A stretch of DNA of 64,000 bases from Virgibacillus sp. NKC19-16 (GTDB lineage Bacteria > Bacillota > Bacilli > Bacillales > Amphibacillaceae): NCBI RefSeq assembly GCF_021560035.1, contig NZ_CP074373.1, positions 3,530,001 to 3,594,000 of the forward strand. The letters are read 5' to 3'. The position numbers and the translations under genes are program-made. Within the stretch, counting starts at the first letter, position 1. Each line of letters opens with the position of its first letter. The notes below the pieces were generated by a model, which was not told the origin of the DNA, did no database searches, and saw only the letters and a program-made list of their open reading frames with translations. This document shows, piece after piece, positions 43,469-50,998 of the stretch.

Positions 43469-44368
43469 TTACCCCTCCTTTCGTCCTGTCAACAGTAAGA
43501 AAAGTTCCTCTAATGTCAGACGCTCTGCGTACCATTCGCCCTCCGCGGTTTTCTGGAATTCATCGTACTGAGCTGTATATCCCACATAACTTCCCCTTGT
43601 CGGTTCACAATTAAAGAGAAGGGGATGGTCAATAACTTTTTCAGCATCGCCACCGGATATAACGATTCTTCTGTAACGATCCAGTAATGATTCCTTATCT
43701 TCATTGAATAAAATCTGTCCTTCATCAATGATAGCCACCCAGTCTGCGATCTTCTCCACATCCGGTGTAATATGAGATGAAAATAATACACCCCTATTCT
43801 CATCCTGTACAAATTCCAGCAGTATCTCTAGAACCTCTCCTCGCACCACAGGATCCAAACCGGAAGTCGGTTCATCGAGAAGCAATAATTTCGGCTGATG
43901 CGCCATCGCAAGTATAAGGGAGGCCTTGACCTTCATCCCTTTGGAAAACTTATCTATTCGTTTATCTGTCGGAATTCCAAAACGCTGCAAATTTTGCTTT
44001 ACCATCTCCTGATCCCAGTTTGGGTAAAAATGACGTGAAAACTGCAACGTCCGTTCCACTGTCCAGGCATTATTCAATAGTGGCGTATCACCTACATATC
44101 CCACCTGTTCTTTAATAGCAACCTCATCCTCCGGCATAGACATACCTAAAATGCGAATGTCACCCTCATCCGGTTTAATCAAATCCATTACCGCTTGCAT
44201 TGTTGTGCTTTTTCCTGCGCCATTTCGTCCAAGAAAACCCATAATTCCTCCAATTGGCAATGCGAGATTTACATTCTCCAGCTGAAAGTCCTTGTAATAT
44301 TTGCTTAATCCATTTATCTCTAATAACAGTGGCTGTTCATCTATATTTGCCAGTTGTTGTTTATGCAT
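43469..44368 (-). CDS. ABC transporter ATP-binding protein, YtrB-like
   Basis: From ATG 44368, preceded by GGGAGGAC, the product has 299 residues. Walker A is GRNGAGKST near 48, the signature FSKGMKVKASLILAMAHQP near 137, Walker B LLLLDEPTSGLDP near 157 and the switch His in SSHITPDVEKIADW. The C-terminus (about 220-299) is an extra domain typical of YtrB-type ATPases. It is coupled to the GntR gene upstream and the two permeases downstream. The longer frame to 44425 overlaps the GntR gene and lacks a site. Confidence 0.9.
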   Translation of the reverse strand: MHKQQLANIDEQPLLLEINGLSKYYKDFQLENVNLALPIGGIMGFLGRNGAGKSTTMQAVMDLIKPDEGDIRILGMSMPEDEVAIKEQVGYVGDTPLLNNAWTVERTLQFSRHFYPNWDQEMVKQNLQRFGIPTDKRIDKFSKGMKVKASLILAMAHQPKLLLLDEPTSGLDPVVRGEVLEILLEFVQDENRGVLFSSHITPDVEKIADWVAIIDEGQILFNEDKESLLDRYRRIVISGGDAEKVIDHPLLFNCEPTRGSYVGYTAQYDEFQKTAEGEWYAERLTLEELFLLLTGRKEG

Positions 44369-44397
44369 CGGTTTGTCCTCCCTCCCTGTTTGAAGTA

Positions 44398-44784
44398 TTA
44401 TTCCTGTCTTTTCGTTTTCTGCCATAAGTCGTTAATCAAATTCTGAAATTGTTCTTGATTCAGATCTAACTCTTTTGCCCGTAACACCGATTCCAAAAGA
44501 GGCTCACGCACTTGTTCCATTTTCCACCGCGAAAGCCTTTCTTCACTTAACGCTGACACAAAACTGCCTTTGCCTTTCCGTGTATAAATAAATCCTATTA
44601 ATTCTAATTCCTGATAAGCCCGCCTAATTGTTATCCCGCTAGTTGTCAGCTCTTTGGATAGCTCCCGAATTGACGGCAACATCTCCCCCGGTTCCATTTC
44701 CCCAGCTACAATAAGCCGCTGAATCTCTTCAACCACCTGCTCATACATCGGCTTCGGACTCGCTTGCGACACATGGATCAGCAC
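44398..44784 (-). CDS. YtrA-subfamily GntR regulator, first copy
   Basis: I chose GTG 44784 because AAGGAGG lies nine bases upstream; the open frame to 44841 has no site. The 128-residue protein has the short GntR HTH: PMYEQVVEEIQRLIVAGEME, LPSIRELSKELTTSGITIRR and AYQELELIGFIYTRKGKGSF, with a short helical tail as in YtrA. It is the first gene of its operon and probably represses it through the palindrome at 44814-44832. Confidence 0.9.
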   Translation of the reverse strand: MLIHVSQASPKPMYEQVVEEIQRLIVAGEMEPGEMLPSIRELSKELTTSGITIRRAYQELELIGFIYTRKGKGSFVSALSEERLSRWKMEQVREPLLESVLRAKELDLNQEQFQNLINDLWQKTKRQE

Positions 44785-44813
44785 ATCGAAACACCTCCTT
44801 GGAAACCTTATCC

Positions 44814-44861
44814 GTGTATATATTATATACACAGTATACATGATAGTATATGTTTTAGCAA
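44814..44861 (-). promoter_or_regulatory. Promoter and operator of the first GntR/ABC operon
   Basis: Reading the minus strand: -35 TTGCTA (44861-44856), 17 bases, -10 TATACT (44838-44833), then the perfect 19-bp palindrome GTGTATATA-A-TATATACAC (44832-44814). The TATACTGTGTATATA core recurs as TATACTGTTTATATA before the second GntR/ABC operon. Confidence 0.75.
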
Positions 44862-44865
44862 AAAA

Positions 44866-44923
44866 GAAGCCGGGAGCGGTTTTCCTGCTTCCTTATGAAG
44901 CAAAAGAATCATCTCCGGGCTTC
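44866..44923. repeat. REP-like palindromic element, copy 2
   Basis: Imperfect arms, one starting GAAGCCGGGAGCGGTTTTCC and the other ending ATCATCTCCGGGCTTC, meet around CTTAT, giving a hairpin of about 27 pairs. It is the best preserved of three such elements here. Confidence 0.75.
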
Positions 44924-44945
44924 TTAACACTACAACTTTATGACA

Positions 44946-44998
44946 AATAAAAACAGCCAAGACTCCTGTATTCATAAGGATTTTTGGCTGTTTTTATT
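44946..44998. terminator. Strong bidirectional terminator
   Basis: Perfect 15-base arms AATAAAAACAGCCAA and complement (44984-44998) around a 23-nt loop, with T runs both ways. No intact gene ends here, so it may close transcripts running in from either side or be left from a lost gene. Confidence 0.88.
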
Positions 44999-45200
44999 AA
45001 TTTTAGCTGAAAAAGTCACAAGAATATCCGCTATTACTTGATGCAACAATAAAAATTAATCAAAAAGGTAGAAAACTAGTGTTCTTTCCAAAACTTTATA
45101 GTATAATAGACTCAGACAGTGAAGCAGTGTGAGGCGCACATCCCATAACAGAAGGGAGGTGTGGCAGTACATTCCCAGGAAAGAAAAGGGGTGATTGCCC

Positions 45201-45288
45201 GTGATACCAATCGAAAATACACCCCGAGTTAATGATTTTATCTGCAATTCTGGCAGTATTGATTGTGGACGGCCAAAAACAAAAGTAA
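45201..45288 (+). pseudogene. Type I (Fst/BsrE-like) small hydrophobic toxin with one-base frameshift
   Basis: GTG 45201 behind AAAAGGGGTGATT opens MIPIENTP; removing one C from CCCC 45222-45225 joins it to ELMILSAILAVLIVDGQKQK, ending at TAA 45286-45288. The composite of about 28 residues has the start, single membrane helix and charged tail of Bacillus holin-like type I toxins. A TATAAT box lies at 45102-45107, giving a long leader as in such loci. The stop codon lies in the arm of a bidirectional hairpin, where toxin mRNA and antisense antitoxin RNA would both end. With the extra C the toxin is not made. Confidence 0.6.
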
Positions 45289-45324
45289 TTACCCTGTAGA
45301 CTCAAATCTGGGGTAATTACTTTT
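45281..45324. terminator. Bidirectional hairpin of the type I toxin locus
   Basis: AAAAGTAATTACCC (45281-45294) and GGGTAATTACTTTT (45311-45324) are perfect complements. The same hairpin with flanking AAGTCGCCGCA occurs alone at 40905-40951. Confidence 0.9.
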
Positions 45325-45360
45325 CATCCTCAAGTCGCCGCACTTTGCGGTAACTGTTTA

Positions 45361-45392
45361 GAGTCGTAAGTTGCTGCTTACGACTCGTTTTT
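45361..45392 (+). terminator. Intrinsic terminator
   Basis: GAGTCGTAAG pairs perfectly with CTTACGACTC around six bases, followed by GTTTTTATT. It lies past the toxin hairpin; it may back up the toxin terminator or bound the antitoxin region. Confidence 0.85.
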
Positions 45393-45480
45393 ATTATTAT
45401 CTTCTTATTTTAATTATATGCGATTATGTTAAAGAATACAACTTTTTTATACAACTTCCCGAACTGAATCCGATATACAA

Positions 45481-45543
45481 AGCAGGGGGGCTGGTTCTCC
45501 CGCTTTCTAAAGAAAGAAGCAAAATAACTATCCCCATACTTCC
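45481..45543. repeat. REP-like palindromic element, copy 3
   Basis: Arms AGCAGGGGGGCTGGTTCTCC and AACTATCCCCATACTTCC face each other around CTAAAGAAAG. Less perfect than the copy at 44866. Confidence 0.55.
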
Positions 45544-45600
45544 AACTTCACCACAAAAGATTTACAATAGAATAAGTAACAATTTTAAGGAGGACGTTCC

Positions 45601-45975
45601 ATGGGACTATTCGATGGCGTGATGGGGAATGCATCTGAAATGGATGCTCAGGAAGCTGAAAAGGAGCTCACAGAATTACTCAGCACTACAGAAAAAGTAG
45701 AACACGCGTATAAGCTGATACGCGATCTGATGGTTTTTACAAACAAGCGTCTAATTCTAGTCGATAAACAAGGAGTTACCGGGAAAAAGGTAGAATACCA
45801 TTCGATACCATACCAGAATATCACCCATTTTTCGATTGAAACTGCAGGTACATTTGATATGGAGGCTGAACTGAAATTATGGGTTTCAGGGAGTGCCGAG
45901 CCTATTGGAAAAACATTCAACAAGCAGTTAAGCATTTACAAAGTACAGAGCGTATTGGCAGAATATGTTTGCTGA
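45601..45975 (+). CDS. PH domain-containing protein (bPH_4 type)
   Basis: The 124-residue protein has the bacterial pleckstrin-homology pattern: a short helix, LMVFTNKRLILVDKQGVTGK near 43, VEYHSIPYQNITHFSIETAG near 64 and a C-terminal helix. GGAGGACGTTCC precedes the ATG. It is cytoplasmic with unknown ligand; relatives are common single-copy Bacillus proteins. It is convergent with doxX and shares a terminator. Confidence 0.85.
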   Translation: MGLFDGVMGNASEMDAQEAEKELTELLSTTEKVEHAYKLIRDLMVFTNKRLILVDKQGVTGKKVEYHSIPYQNITHFSIETAGTFDMEAELKLWVSGSAEPIGKTFNKQLSIYKVQSVLAEYVC

Positions 45976-45980
45976 ATACA

Positions 45981-46019
45981 AAAAGGGCTGAACCTCCCAA
46001 GATCAAGGTCAGCCCTTTT
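45981..46019. terminator. Bidirectional terminator
   Basis: AAAAGGGCTGAACCT pairs with AGGTCAGCCCTTTT with one bulged base, between the PH-domain gene and doxX, which converge. Confidence 0.88.
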
Positions 46020-46027
46020 ATTACTAA

Positions 46028-46549
46028 TTATGCTGCAACAGTTTCTTGGTTTTCTTGTTCTTCCGTTTGGTTTGTCATACGGTTTTTCAAGAAAGGAAGT
46101 ACCCATCTGTCTAAGCCATATCTACCTGCATTATAACCCGCAATCATTAGAAATACGGTGATGGCAACCATTTGCGCGTTTGTGCTTACGGTTCCGCTGA
46201 ACAGGAATGCGAAATTCATTGTGATACCCATTAGTGCTGCAAAATTAGTGAAAAGACCCAGAATAAGTGCAATACCTACCAACAATTCGCCCCACATTAC
46301 TATGATTGAAAAAAGTTCCGCGTTCGGCAGTGCTACTGCTTCCAGGAATGTCCCCCACCATGCTTGAACCGTTGCTCCCTCACCGGTTGAGTTGGCAATG
46401 GCACCTTGGATAAAACCACTAGCATCAAATTCTCCACCAACAATTTTCCCATATCCACCTGTCACCCATTGATACCCAATATAAATCCGTAAGAAAGCTA
46501 ATATTCCAGCTACTACTTTATTATTGCGAATGAAATCCATAATCATCAT
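46028..46549 (-). CDS. DoxX family membrane protein
   Basis: The product of about 173 residues has four hydrophobic segments and the DoxX pattern: AFLRIYIGYQWVTGGYGKI near 20, ELFSIIVMWGELLVGIALIL near 80 and a long basic/Gln-rich tail. DoxX proteins are membrane parts of redox systems (for example with thioredoxin-like or quinone partners). AAAGGAG six bases before ATG 46549 sets the start. Two Rex-like sites upstream suggest control by NADH/NAD+ ratio. Confidence 0.88.
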   Translation of the reverse strand: MMIMDFIRNNKVVAGILAFLRIYIGYQWVTGGYGKIVGGEFDASGFIQGAIANSTGEGATVQAWWGTFLEAVALPNAELFSIIVMWGELLVGIALILGLFTNFAALMGITMNFAFLFSGTVSTNAQMVAITVFLMIAGYNAGRYGLDRWVLPFLKNRMTNQTEEQENQETVAA

Positions 46550-46569
46550 TTCCATCTCCTTTTATTTTT

Positions 46570-46587
46570 ATGTTCAGTATTTCACAA
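46570..46587. promoter_or_regulatory. Rex-like operator, proximal copy
   Basis: ATGTTCAGTATTTCACAA fits TTGTGAA-n4-TTCACAA at 11 of 14 positions, with the right half exact. It is 21 bases upstream of the doxX start. Confidence 0.5.
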
Positions 46588-46654
46588 TAAATTATGAATG
46601 TGTTTCTTTATTACAATTACATCATAGCATGATCATAACTTCATGAAAATAACT

Positions 46655-46672
46655 TTGTTCAGTATTTCACAA
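46655..46672. promoter_or_regulatory. Rex-like operator, distal copy
   Basis: TTGTTCAGTATTTCACAA fits TTGTGAA-n4-TTCACAA at 12 of 14 positions. A 17-base direct repeat with the proximal copy shows that the sequence itself is conserved. Confidence 0.55.
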
Positions 46673-46747
46673 TTTGTTAATAAAGTTGTGGCAAAATGGT
46701 GAACAACCGGGTAAAGGCAGCTATGCTTAAAAAAAATAAAAATACCC

Positions 46748-46796
46748 TTGACTTACAGCGAAAGTATTTTATACTGTTTATATACACATACACAGT
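46748..46796 (+). promoter_or_regulatory. Promoter and operator of the second GntR/ABC operon
   Basis: TTGACT (46748-46753), 16 bases, TATACT (46770-46775), then a dyad ACTGTTTAT...ATACACAGT (46773-46796). The TATACTGTxTATATA core is the same as at the first GntR/ABC operon. Confidence 0.7.
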
Positions 46797-46822
46797 AATA
46801 CAGTTGAAAAGGAGGGCACACC

Positions 46823-47545
46823 ATGCAAGACTGGAAACAAGCTTATTGGCTGGCTACATTTGAATGGAAGGCTTCCATAAGGGCCTTTATATGGACTTTT
46901 CTATTCTTTGCTGTTATTGCAGTATTTTTCTTACCGTCATTTAGCACTTATTTAGAAAATGATTTTGCTGGGTTTGATTTACTTTTCATTACTCTGTTTG
47001 CCCTGTTTCCAGCCTGGTTGAGAATCAAAGAATTTCAATACCAGAAGATCAGTGGAGAAATTTGGGCATCACCAGCATTAATCATGTTAGCACAATTACC
47101 TGTTTCAAAAAATGTATTAATCAAAAGCAGATTCATCGTTTACGCTGCCTATTCCATTCCATATAACCTTTTAATGCTTATCGCGCTATATATTGTAAAC
47201 CCGCAATTCCAAACGATGATATCACCTATGTCACACATTGCCTTTGCTATCATTTGGCTCGCGATCGGAATTTATGCTGGTTTCGTCATGCCCGCAAGTG
47301 ACGCAGGAGATATAGTGAATACGAAAATCATGACATTTCACGGTATCATTCTAATCATAGGCGGATTGTTATTTATTACGTTTATTCATTTGCTTTTCGG
47401 CAATGGTCCTGTTTATTTAACAATTATTGCAGCCCAAGATTGGCCGCTCTTATCATCCATCATTTCGATATTATTTGCATTCCTTGGAGTTCATTATTGG
47501 CAGCGTTATATGAAAAAGCAAATAGATAAAATAGATTATCTCTAA
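46823..47545 (+). CDS. ABC-2 type permease of the second GntR/ABC operon
   Basis: The 240-residue protein has six hydrophobic segments and the LPVSKNVLIKSRFIVYAAYS stretch near 92, a coupling-helix pattern shared with the permease at 42758. AAAGGAGGGC precedes the ATG. It is the first gene of the operon permease-GntR-ATPase. Only one permease gene is present, so it probably works as a homodimer. Confidence 0.82.
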   Translation: MQDWKQAYWLATFEWKASIRAFIWTFLFFAVIAVFFLPSFSTYLENDFAGFDLLFITLFALFPAWLRIKEFQYQKISGEIWASPALIMLAQLPVSKNVLIKSRFIVYAAYSIPYNLLMLIALYIVNPQFQTMISPMSHIAFAIIWLAIGIYAGFVMPASDAGDIVNTKIMTFHGIILIIGGLLFITFIHLLFGNGPVYLTIIAAQDWPLLSSIISILFAFLGVHYWQRYMKKQIDKIDYL

Positions 47546-47575
47546 TGAGCCATTTCACAGAAAGGGGTGTGTACC

Positions 47576-47968
47576 GTGGAGCTGCCAATTCGTCTTTCTA
47601 AGGATTCACGAGAACCAATCTATCACCAGATCGAAAAACAGCTTAAAGCATTGATCGCTGGTGCCCATCTTCCTGCAGGTACATCACTACCTTCCATTCG
47701 TGTGCTTTCCAGGGATTTGGAAATTAGTGTGATTACCATTCGTCGCGCCTATCAAAACTTGGAATACCAGGGATTTATACGAACGACACAAGGAAAAGGT
47801 ACCTTTGTTGCGGAAATAGAGGATTCTCTTAAACAACAAGTAAAGATATCCTCTGTCTATGAAACCATTGAAAAGGCAGTTGAAACAGCAATTAATTATG
47901 ATTATACCATCGAGCAGATTGAAGAAATTTTTCATGAAGTGTTGATTCGACAAAAGAAAGGAGAGTAA
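47576..47968 (+). CDS. YtrA-subfamily GntR regulator, second copy
   Basis: GTG 47576 is eight bases behind AAAGGGG. The 130-residue protein has the HTH pattern PIYHQIEKQLKALIAGAHLP, LPSIRVLSRDLEISVITIRR and AYQNLEYQGFIRTTQGKGTF, closely like the copy at 44398. The short tail has a helix but no ligand domain. It lies between permease and ATPase genes of the operon that it probably represses, with a look-alike operator upstream, so cross-talk between the two systems is possible. Confidence 0.9.
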   Translation: MELPIRLSKDSREPIYHQIEKQLKALIAGAHLPAGTSLPSIRVLSRDLEISVITIRRAYQNLEYQGFIRTTQGKGTFVAEIEDSLKQQVKISSVYETIEKAVETAINYDYTIEQIEEIFHEVLIRQKKGE

Positions 47969-47973
47969 GAGCG

Positions 47974-48852
47974 ATGCAACCATTTGTACAGATCAAAGAT
48001 TTAGAGAAAAAGATAGATGAATTCCATCTTGGTCCGATTGATTTAAGCCTTGAACCCGGGACGATCACTGCCTTAGTCGGTAACAACGGCTCCGGAAAAA
48101 GTACATTGCTGAAGCTAATCATGAATCTCGCAACGCCTGATAAGGGAAACATCGAAGTCTTTGATGCCTTTGTCTATGGGCATGATGAAAGCTGGAAGTC
48201 TAAAGTGTCCTACCAGCCGCAAACTGTGATTGGCTGGGATGCCTATAACGGAAAAACGTTGAGAGATCTAATTTCGCCATTGTACCCTAACTGGGACGAT
48301 GCGTTATTCGATAAAATGGTAAAGCTTTTCGATATCCCGTTAAATAAGCGATTCGGGAAATTATCACAGGGAGTCCAGCAAAAGTTGAACCTGGCTTTAA
48401 CTATTTCAAGGAATACACCGATATTACTGCTGGATGAACCAACATCTTTCATGGATATCCCTTCTAAAAAGCATCTGATGGACATATTAGTGGATTGGAT
48501 GGATCAGGGGGAGCACGCCATTATTATGGCAAGCCATCAATCAGCAGATATGATGAAACTTGTAGACTACTTATCCGTAATAAAAAGCGGAGAGATGATA
48601 GGAATCTTTGAAAAGGAGGCATTAACAGAAAGCTTTAAACGCTATTGGGTTGTCAGTTCGCTTCCAAAAGCACACATACCAGGTGAAGTTTCCCGGGAAA
48701 ATCAGCAAATCCTTTCGAATCAACCTGAGGCAACGGAGAATTATTTCCTGGAAAATAATTTGGAGTGGGCAAACCGGACTGCGCTGGATTTGGAAGAAAT
48801 TATTACGTTGTTGCTACAGAGGAAGCACGGGGATGGTTCTTTTGCATCTTAA
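47974..48852 (+). CDS. ABC transporter ATP-binding protein of the second GntR/ABC operon
   Basis: The 292-residue ATPase has Walker A GNNGSGKSTLLKLI near 37, a signature LSQGVQQKLNLAL near 130, Walker B ILLLDEPTSFMDIPSKK near 151 and SHQSADMMKL with the switch His. The signature is slightly atypical (SQGVQ). GAAAGGAGAG precedes the ATG. The C-terminus is followed at once by a GGGGATGGTTCTTTT motif, a REP-like half-element. Confidence 0.9.
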   Translation: MQPFVQIKDLEKKIDEFHLGPIDLSLEPGTITALVGNNGSGKSTLLKLIMNLATPDKGNIEVFDAFVYGHDESWKSKVSYQPQTVIGWDAYNGKTLRDLISPLYPNWDDALFDKMVKLFDIPLNKRFGKLSQGVQQKLNLALTISRNTPILLLDEPTSFMDIPSKKHLMDILVDWMDQGEHAIIMASHQSADMMKLVDYLSVIKSGEMIGIFEKEALTESFKRYWVVSSLPKAHIPGEVSRENQQILSNQPEATENYFLENNLEWANRTALDLEEIITLLLQRKHGDGSFAS

Positions 48853-48962
48853 AATTAGATATCTTGAGGAAACTTGAGAACCGTTGCTGTGCTTCTTGAT
48901 TTTTTGTGCTTGCGCTTACCGTTACGTTATGCCTTATGCTCTATATATAAGGAGCTGACAAA

Positions 48963-49725
48963 ATGTATACAATTAGTGAATTCGGAATGAAAACTGGTAT
49001 CTCAACGAGAACACTGCGCTTTTATGAGGAAATTGAATTGCTCTATCCGAGTGAACGCAACACGAGTGGTCATCGTCTTTACGGACTTTCGGAACTAGCC
49101 ACGCTGCAACAAATTCAATCGTTAAAATTCATCGGTTATTCACTTCAGGAAATTAAGAACTTTCTTGAAGAAAAAGGTGCATCAATGGACCATTTGGAAT
49201 CTTCACTGCCCCTACAAAAGAAGCTGTTAATGGAGAAAAGAGATGAGTTGAACCGGGCAATTGATTCAATCGATTATGTGCAGGGATTGCTTAAGGAAGG
49301 ACATTCGATGACATGGCGGCACTTAAGTTCCTTGCTCCAAAGTATTGAATGTGAAGAGGATCAAAAGGAATGGATGAAGGAGTATTTCTCTGAAGAATTC
49401 GCTCAGCAGTACTTTGATCTTACGAAAGAACAGCGACAAGAGCTTGATAAAGATTGGATGTTGATCTTAGCAGACGTAAAAAAGCTAATAAAAGAACAAC
49501 GTGCCAGCACATGCTCCTGAAGCGAAACAAGTAGTCTTTCGCATGCTCAAACTTCTCTCAAAATCCATGCCAGAAGAAGAATTGCTCAATTACATGAATA
49601 AAATTGAACACACAGTCGAATCAGGTAAGATGGATGATTTCAATTTTCCAAGCTTCTGGACACCAGAGGAAGAAACATATATAGAAGAAGTGATGAGAGC
49701 CATTGAGCAAGAGATGGAAGAGTAG
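48963..49725 (+). pseudogene. MerR-family regulator (TipA-like) split by a frameshift
   Basis: The first piece (48963-49520, 185 residues) has a MerR HTH: MYTISEFGMKTGISTRTLRF, YEEIELLYPSERN, HRLYGLSELATLQQIQSLKF, and a helical C-terminal start. It diverges after LIKEQ at about 49497. The next frame (49501-49725, 74 residues) continues PAHAPEAKQVVFRMLKLL and ends EVMRAIEQEMEE, which fits the rest of a TipAS-like domain. Removing one base near 49498-49500 gives a protein of about 253 residues, normal for TipA-type drug sensors. It lies upstream of an ABC pair that it may control. The split may be real or a sequence error. Confidence 0.8.
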
Positions 49726-49979
49726 TGTTTGAAGACAGATGGGAGGCATGATTATTTCTACTGATCTATATTACTTTTACCATAGGAAACCCCTTTAGAA
49801 AAATTACATCCAAAGGGGCAATATAAACAGTTAGTCTTTATTTCAAACCCACACACTTCGATGGAGAATTTGTAATTAGAAAAGTTGGCTTTGTTAAAGG
49901 GGTTATTAGAAAGTGTTCTTTGCTTTATTAGAATCCCTTATACTTTGAAGTGCAATCCTTTACGGCAAAAGCTCATAGC

Positions 49980-50017
49980 TTGCACTTATGCGGTAAGAAA
50001 GTAGTTATACTTTCTTA
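49980..50017 (+). promoter_or_regulatory. Promoter-like and inverted-repeat region of the NatAB-like operon
   Basis: TTGCAC (49980-49985) and TATACT (50006-50011) are 20 bases apart, the long spacing typical of MerR-activated promoters. A perfect inverted repeat TAAGAAAGTA-GTTA-TACTTTCTTA spans 49994-50017, and AAGTGCAA/TTGCACTT (49948-49955/49980-49987) forms an outer dyad. The remainder of 49726-50065 shows no gene. Confidence 0.55.
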
Positions 50018-50065
50018 ACTGCCAAGAAACGATATCGTACGATCAAATTAGAAAGGGGAAAACAT

Positions 50066-50998
50066 ATGGAAACAATGCTATCTGTTGAAAAGTTAGGAAA
50101 ATCTTTTAAAGACAAACAGGTTATCTCAAGAATCTCCTTTGATGTACGTAAAGGAGAAATTATGGCAATCCTGGGACCGAATGGTGCCGGGAAATCAACG
50201 ACCATTCGCAATATCATGGGGATCATGTACCCGGACGAGGGGACGATTACTTTTCAAAACAATGCGGCACAGGAAATTCCGCGTCATAAAATCGGCTATT
50301 TGCCGGAGGAGCGCGGTCTGTACAAAAACGTAAAAGTCATGGATATCCTGCTTTATTTGGCGGAACTCAAGGACTATCCGCTTGATAAAGCGAAAGAGCG
50401 GGCACTTGCCTATTTGAAAAAATTTGATCTGGAAGGAAAAGAAAAAGTTTCAGTAGAAGAACTTTCCAAAGGGATGGGGCAAAAAGTTCAATTTATAGCA
50501 TCCGTTATTCATGAGCCAGAGCTATTGATCTTGGATGAACCTTTTTCCGGACTTGACCCGGTCAGCCAGGAATTGTTCAAGCAAGAGATTCGTAATCTTG
50601 CAAGCAAAGGTACAGCAATTCTCCTCTCATCCCATCAAATGAACCTAGTTGAGGAAATGGCTGACAGGTTGTTCATGATGCATCAAGGTCAAAAAGTGAT
50701 CCATGGAACGATGGATGATGTAAAGACACAATATGCGAATTTCAAATGTACCATACGCGGAAAAAATGACCTCGGGGAACTCGAACGCATACCACAAGTA
50801 CAGCGCGTGAAGCAAAGTGAGGAAACGTCGGTTCTTTATTTATCCAATGATGTGCAGCCATCCATTTGGTTGAAGAATTTGCCGGATCACATTGTCATTC
50901 AGGAATTAGCTATCGATCGTATTTCCCTACATGAAATATTTATCGATATCGCAACAGACAGAAATTTAGTAGAGGAAGCTGGTGAATTACATGCATAA
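50066..50998 (+). CDS. ABC transporter ATP-binding protein, NatA/YhaQ-like
   Basis: The 310-residue ATPase has Walker A GPNGAGKST near 36, the signature LSKGMGQKVQFIASVIHEPE near 131, Walker B LLILDEPFSGLDPVSQ near 150 and SSHQMNLVEEMADRL. The Asp-rich C-terminal part (about 215-305) is as in NatA/YhaQ proteins, which with NatB-like permeases export sodium or other solutes. It overlaps the permease gene by 17 bases. GAAAGGGG precedes the ATG. Confidence 0.92.
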   Translation: METMLSVEKLGKSFKDKQVISRISFDVRKGEIMAILGPNGAGKSTTIRNIMGIMYPDEGTITFQNNAAQEIPRHKIGYLPEERGLYKNVKVMDILLYLAELKDYPLDKAKERALAYLKKFDLEGKEKVSVEELSKGMGQKVQFIASVIHEPELLILDEPFSGLDPVSQELFKQEIRNLASKGTAILLSSHQMNLVEEMADRLFMMHQGQKVIHGTMDDVKTQYANFKCTIRGKNDLGELERIPQVQRVKQSEETSVLYLSNDVQPSIWLKNLPDHIVIQELAIDRISLHEIFIDIATDRNLVEEAGELHA

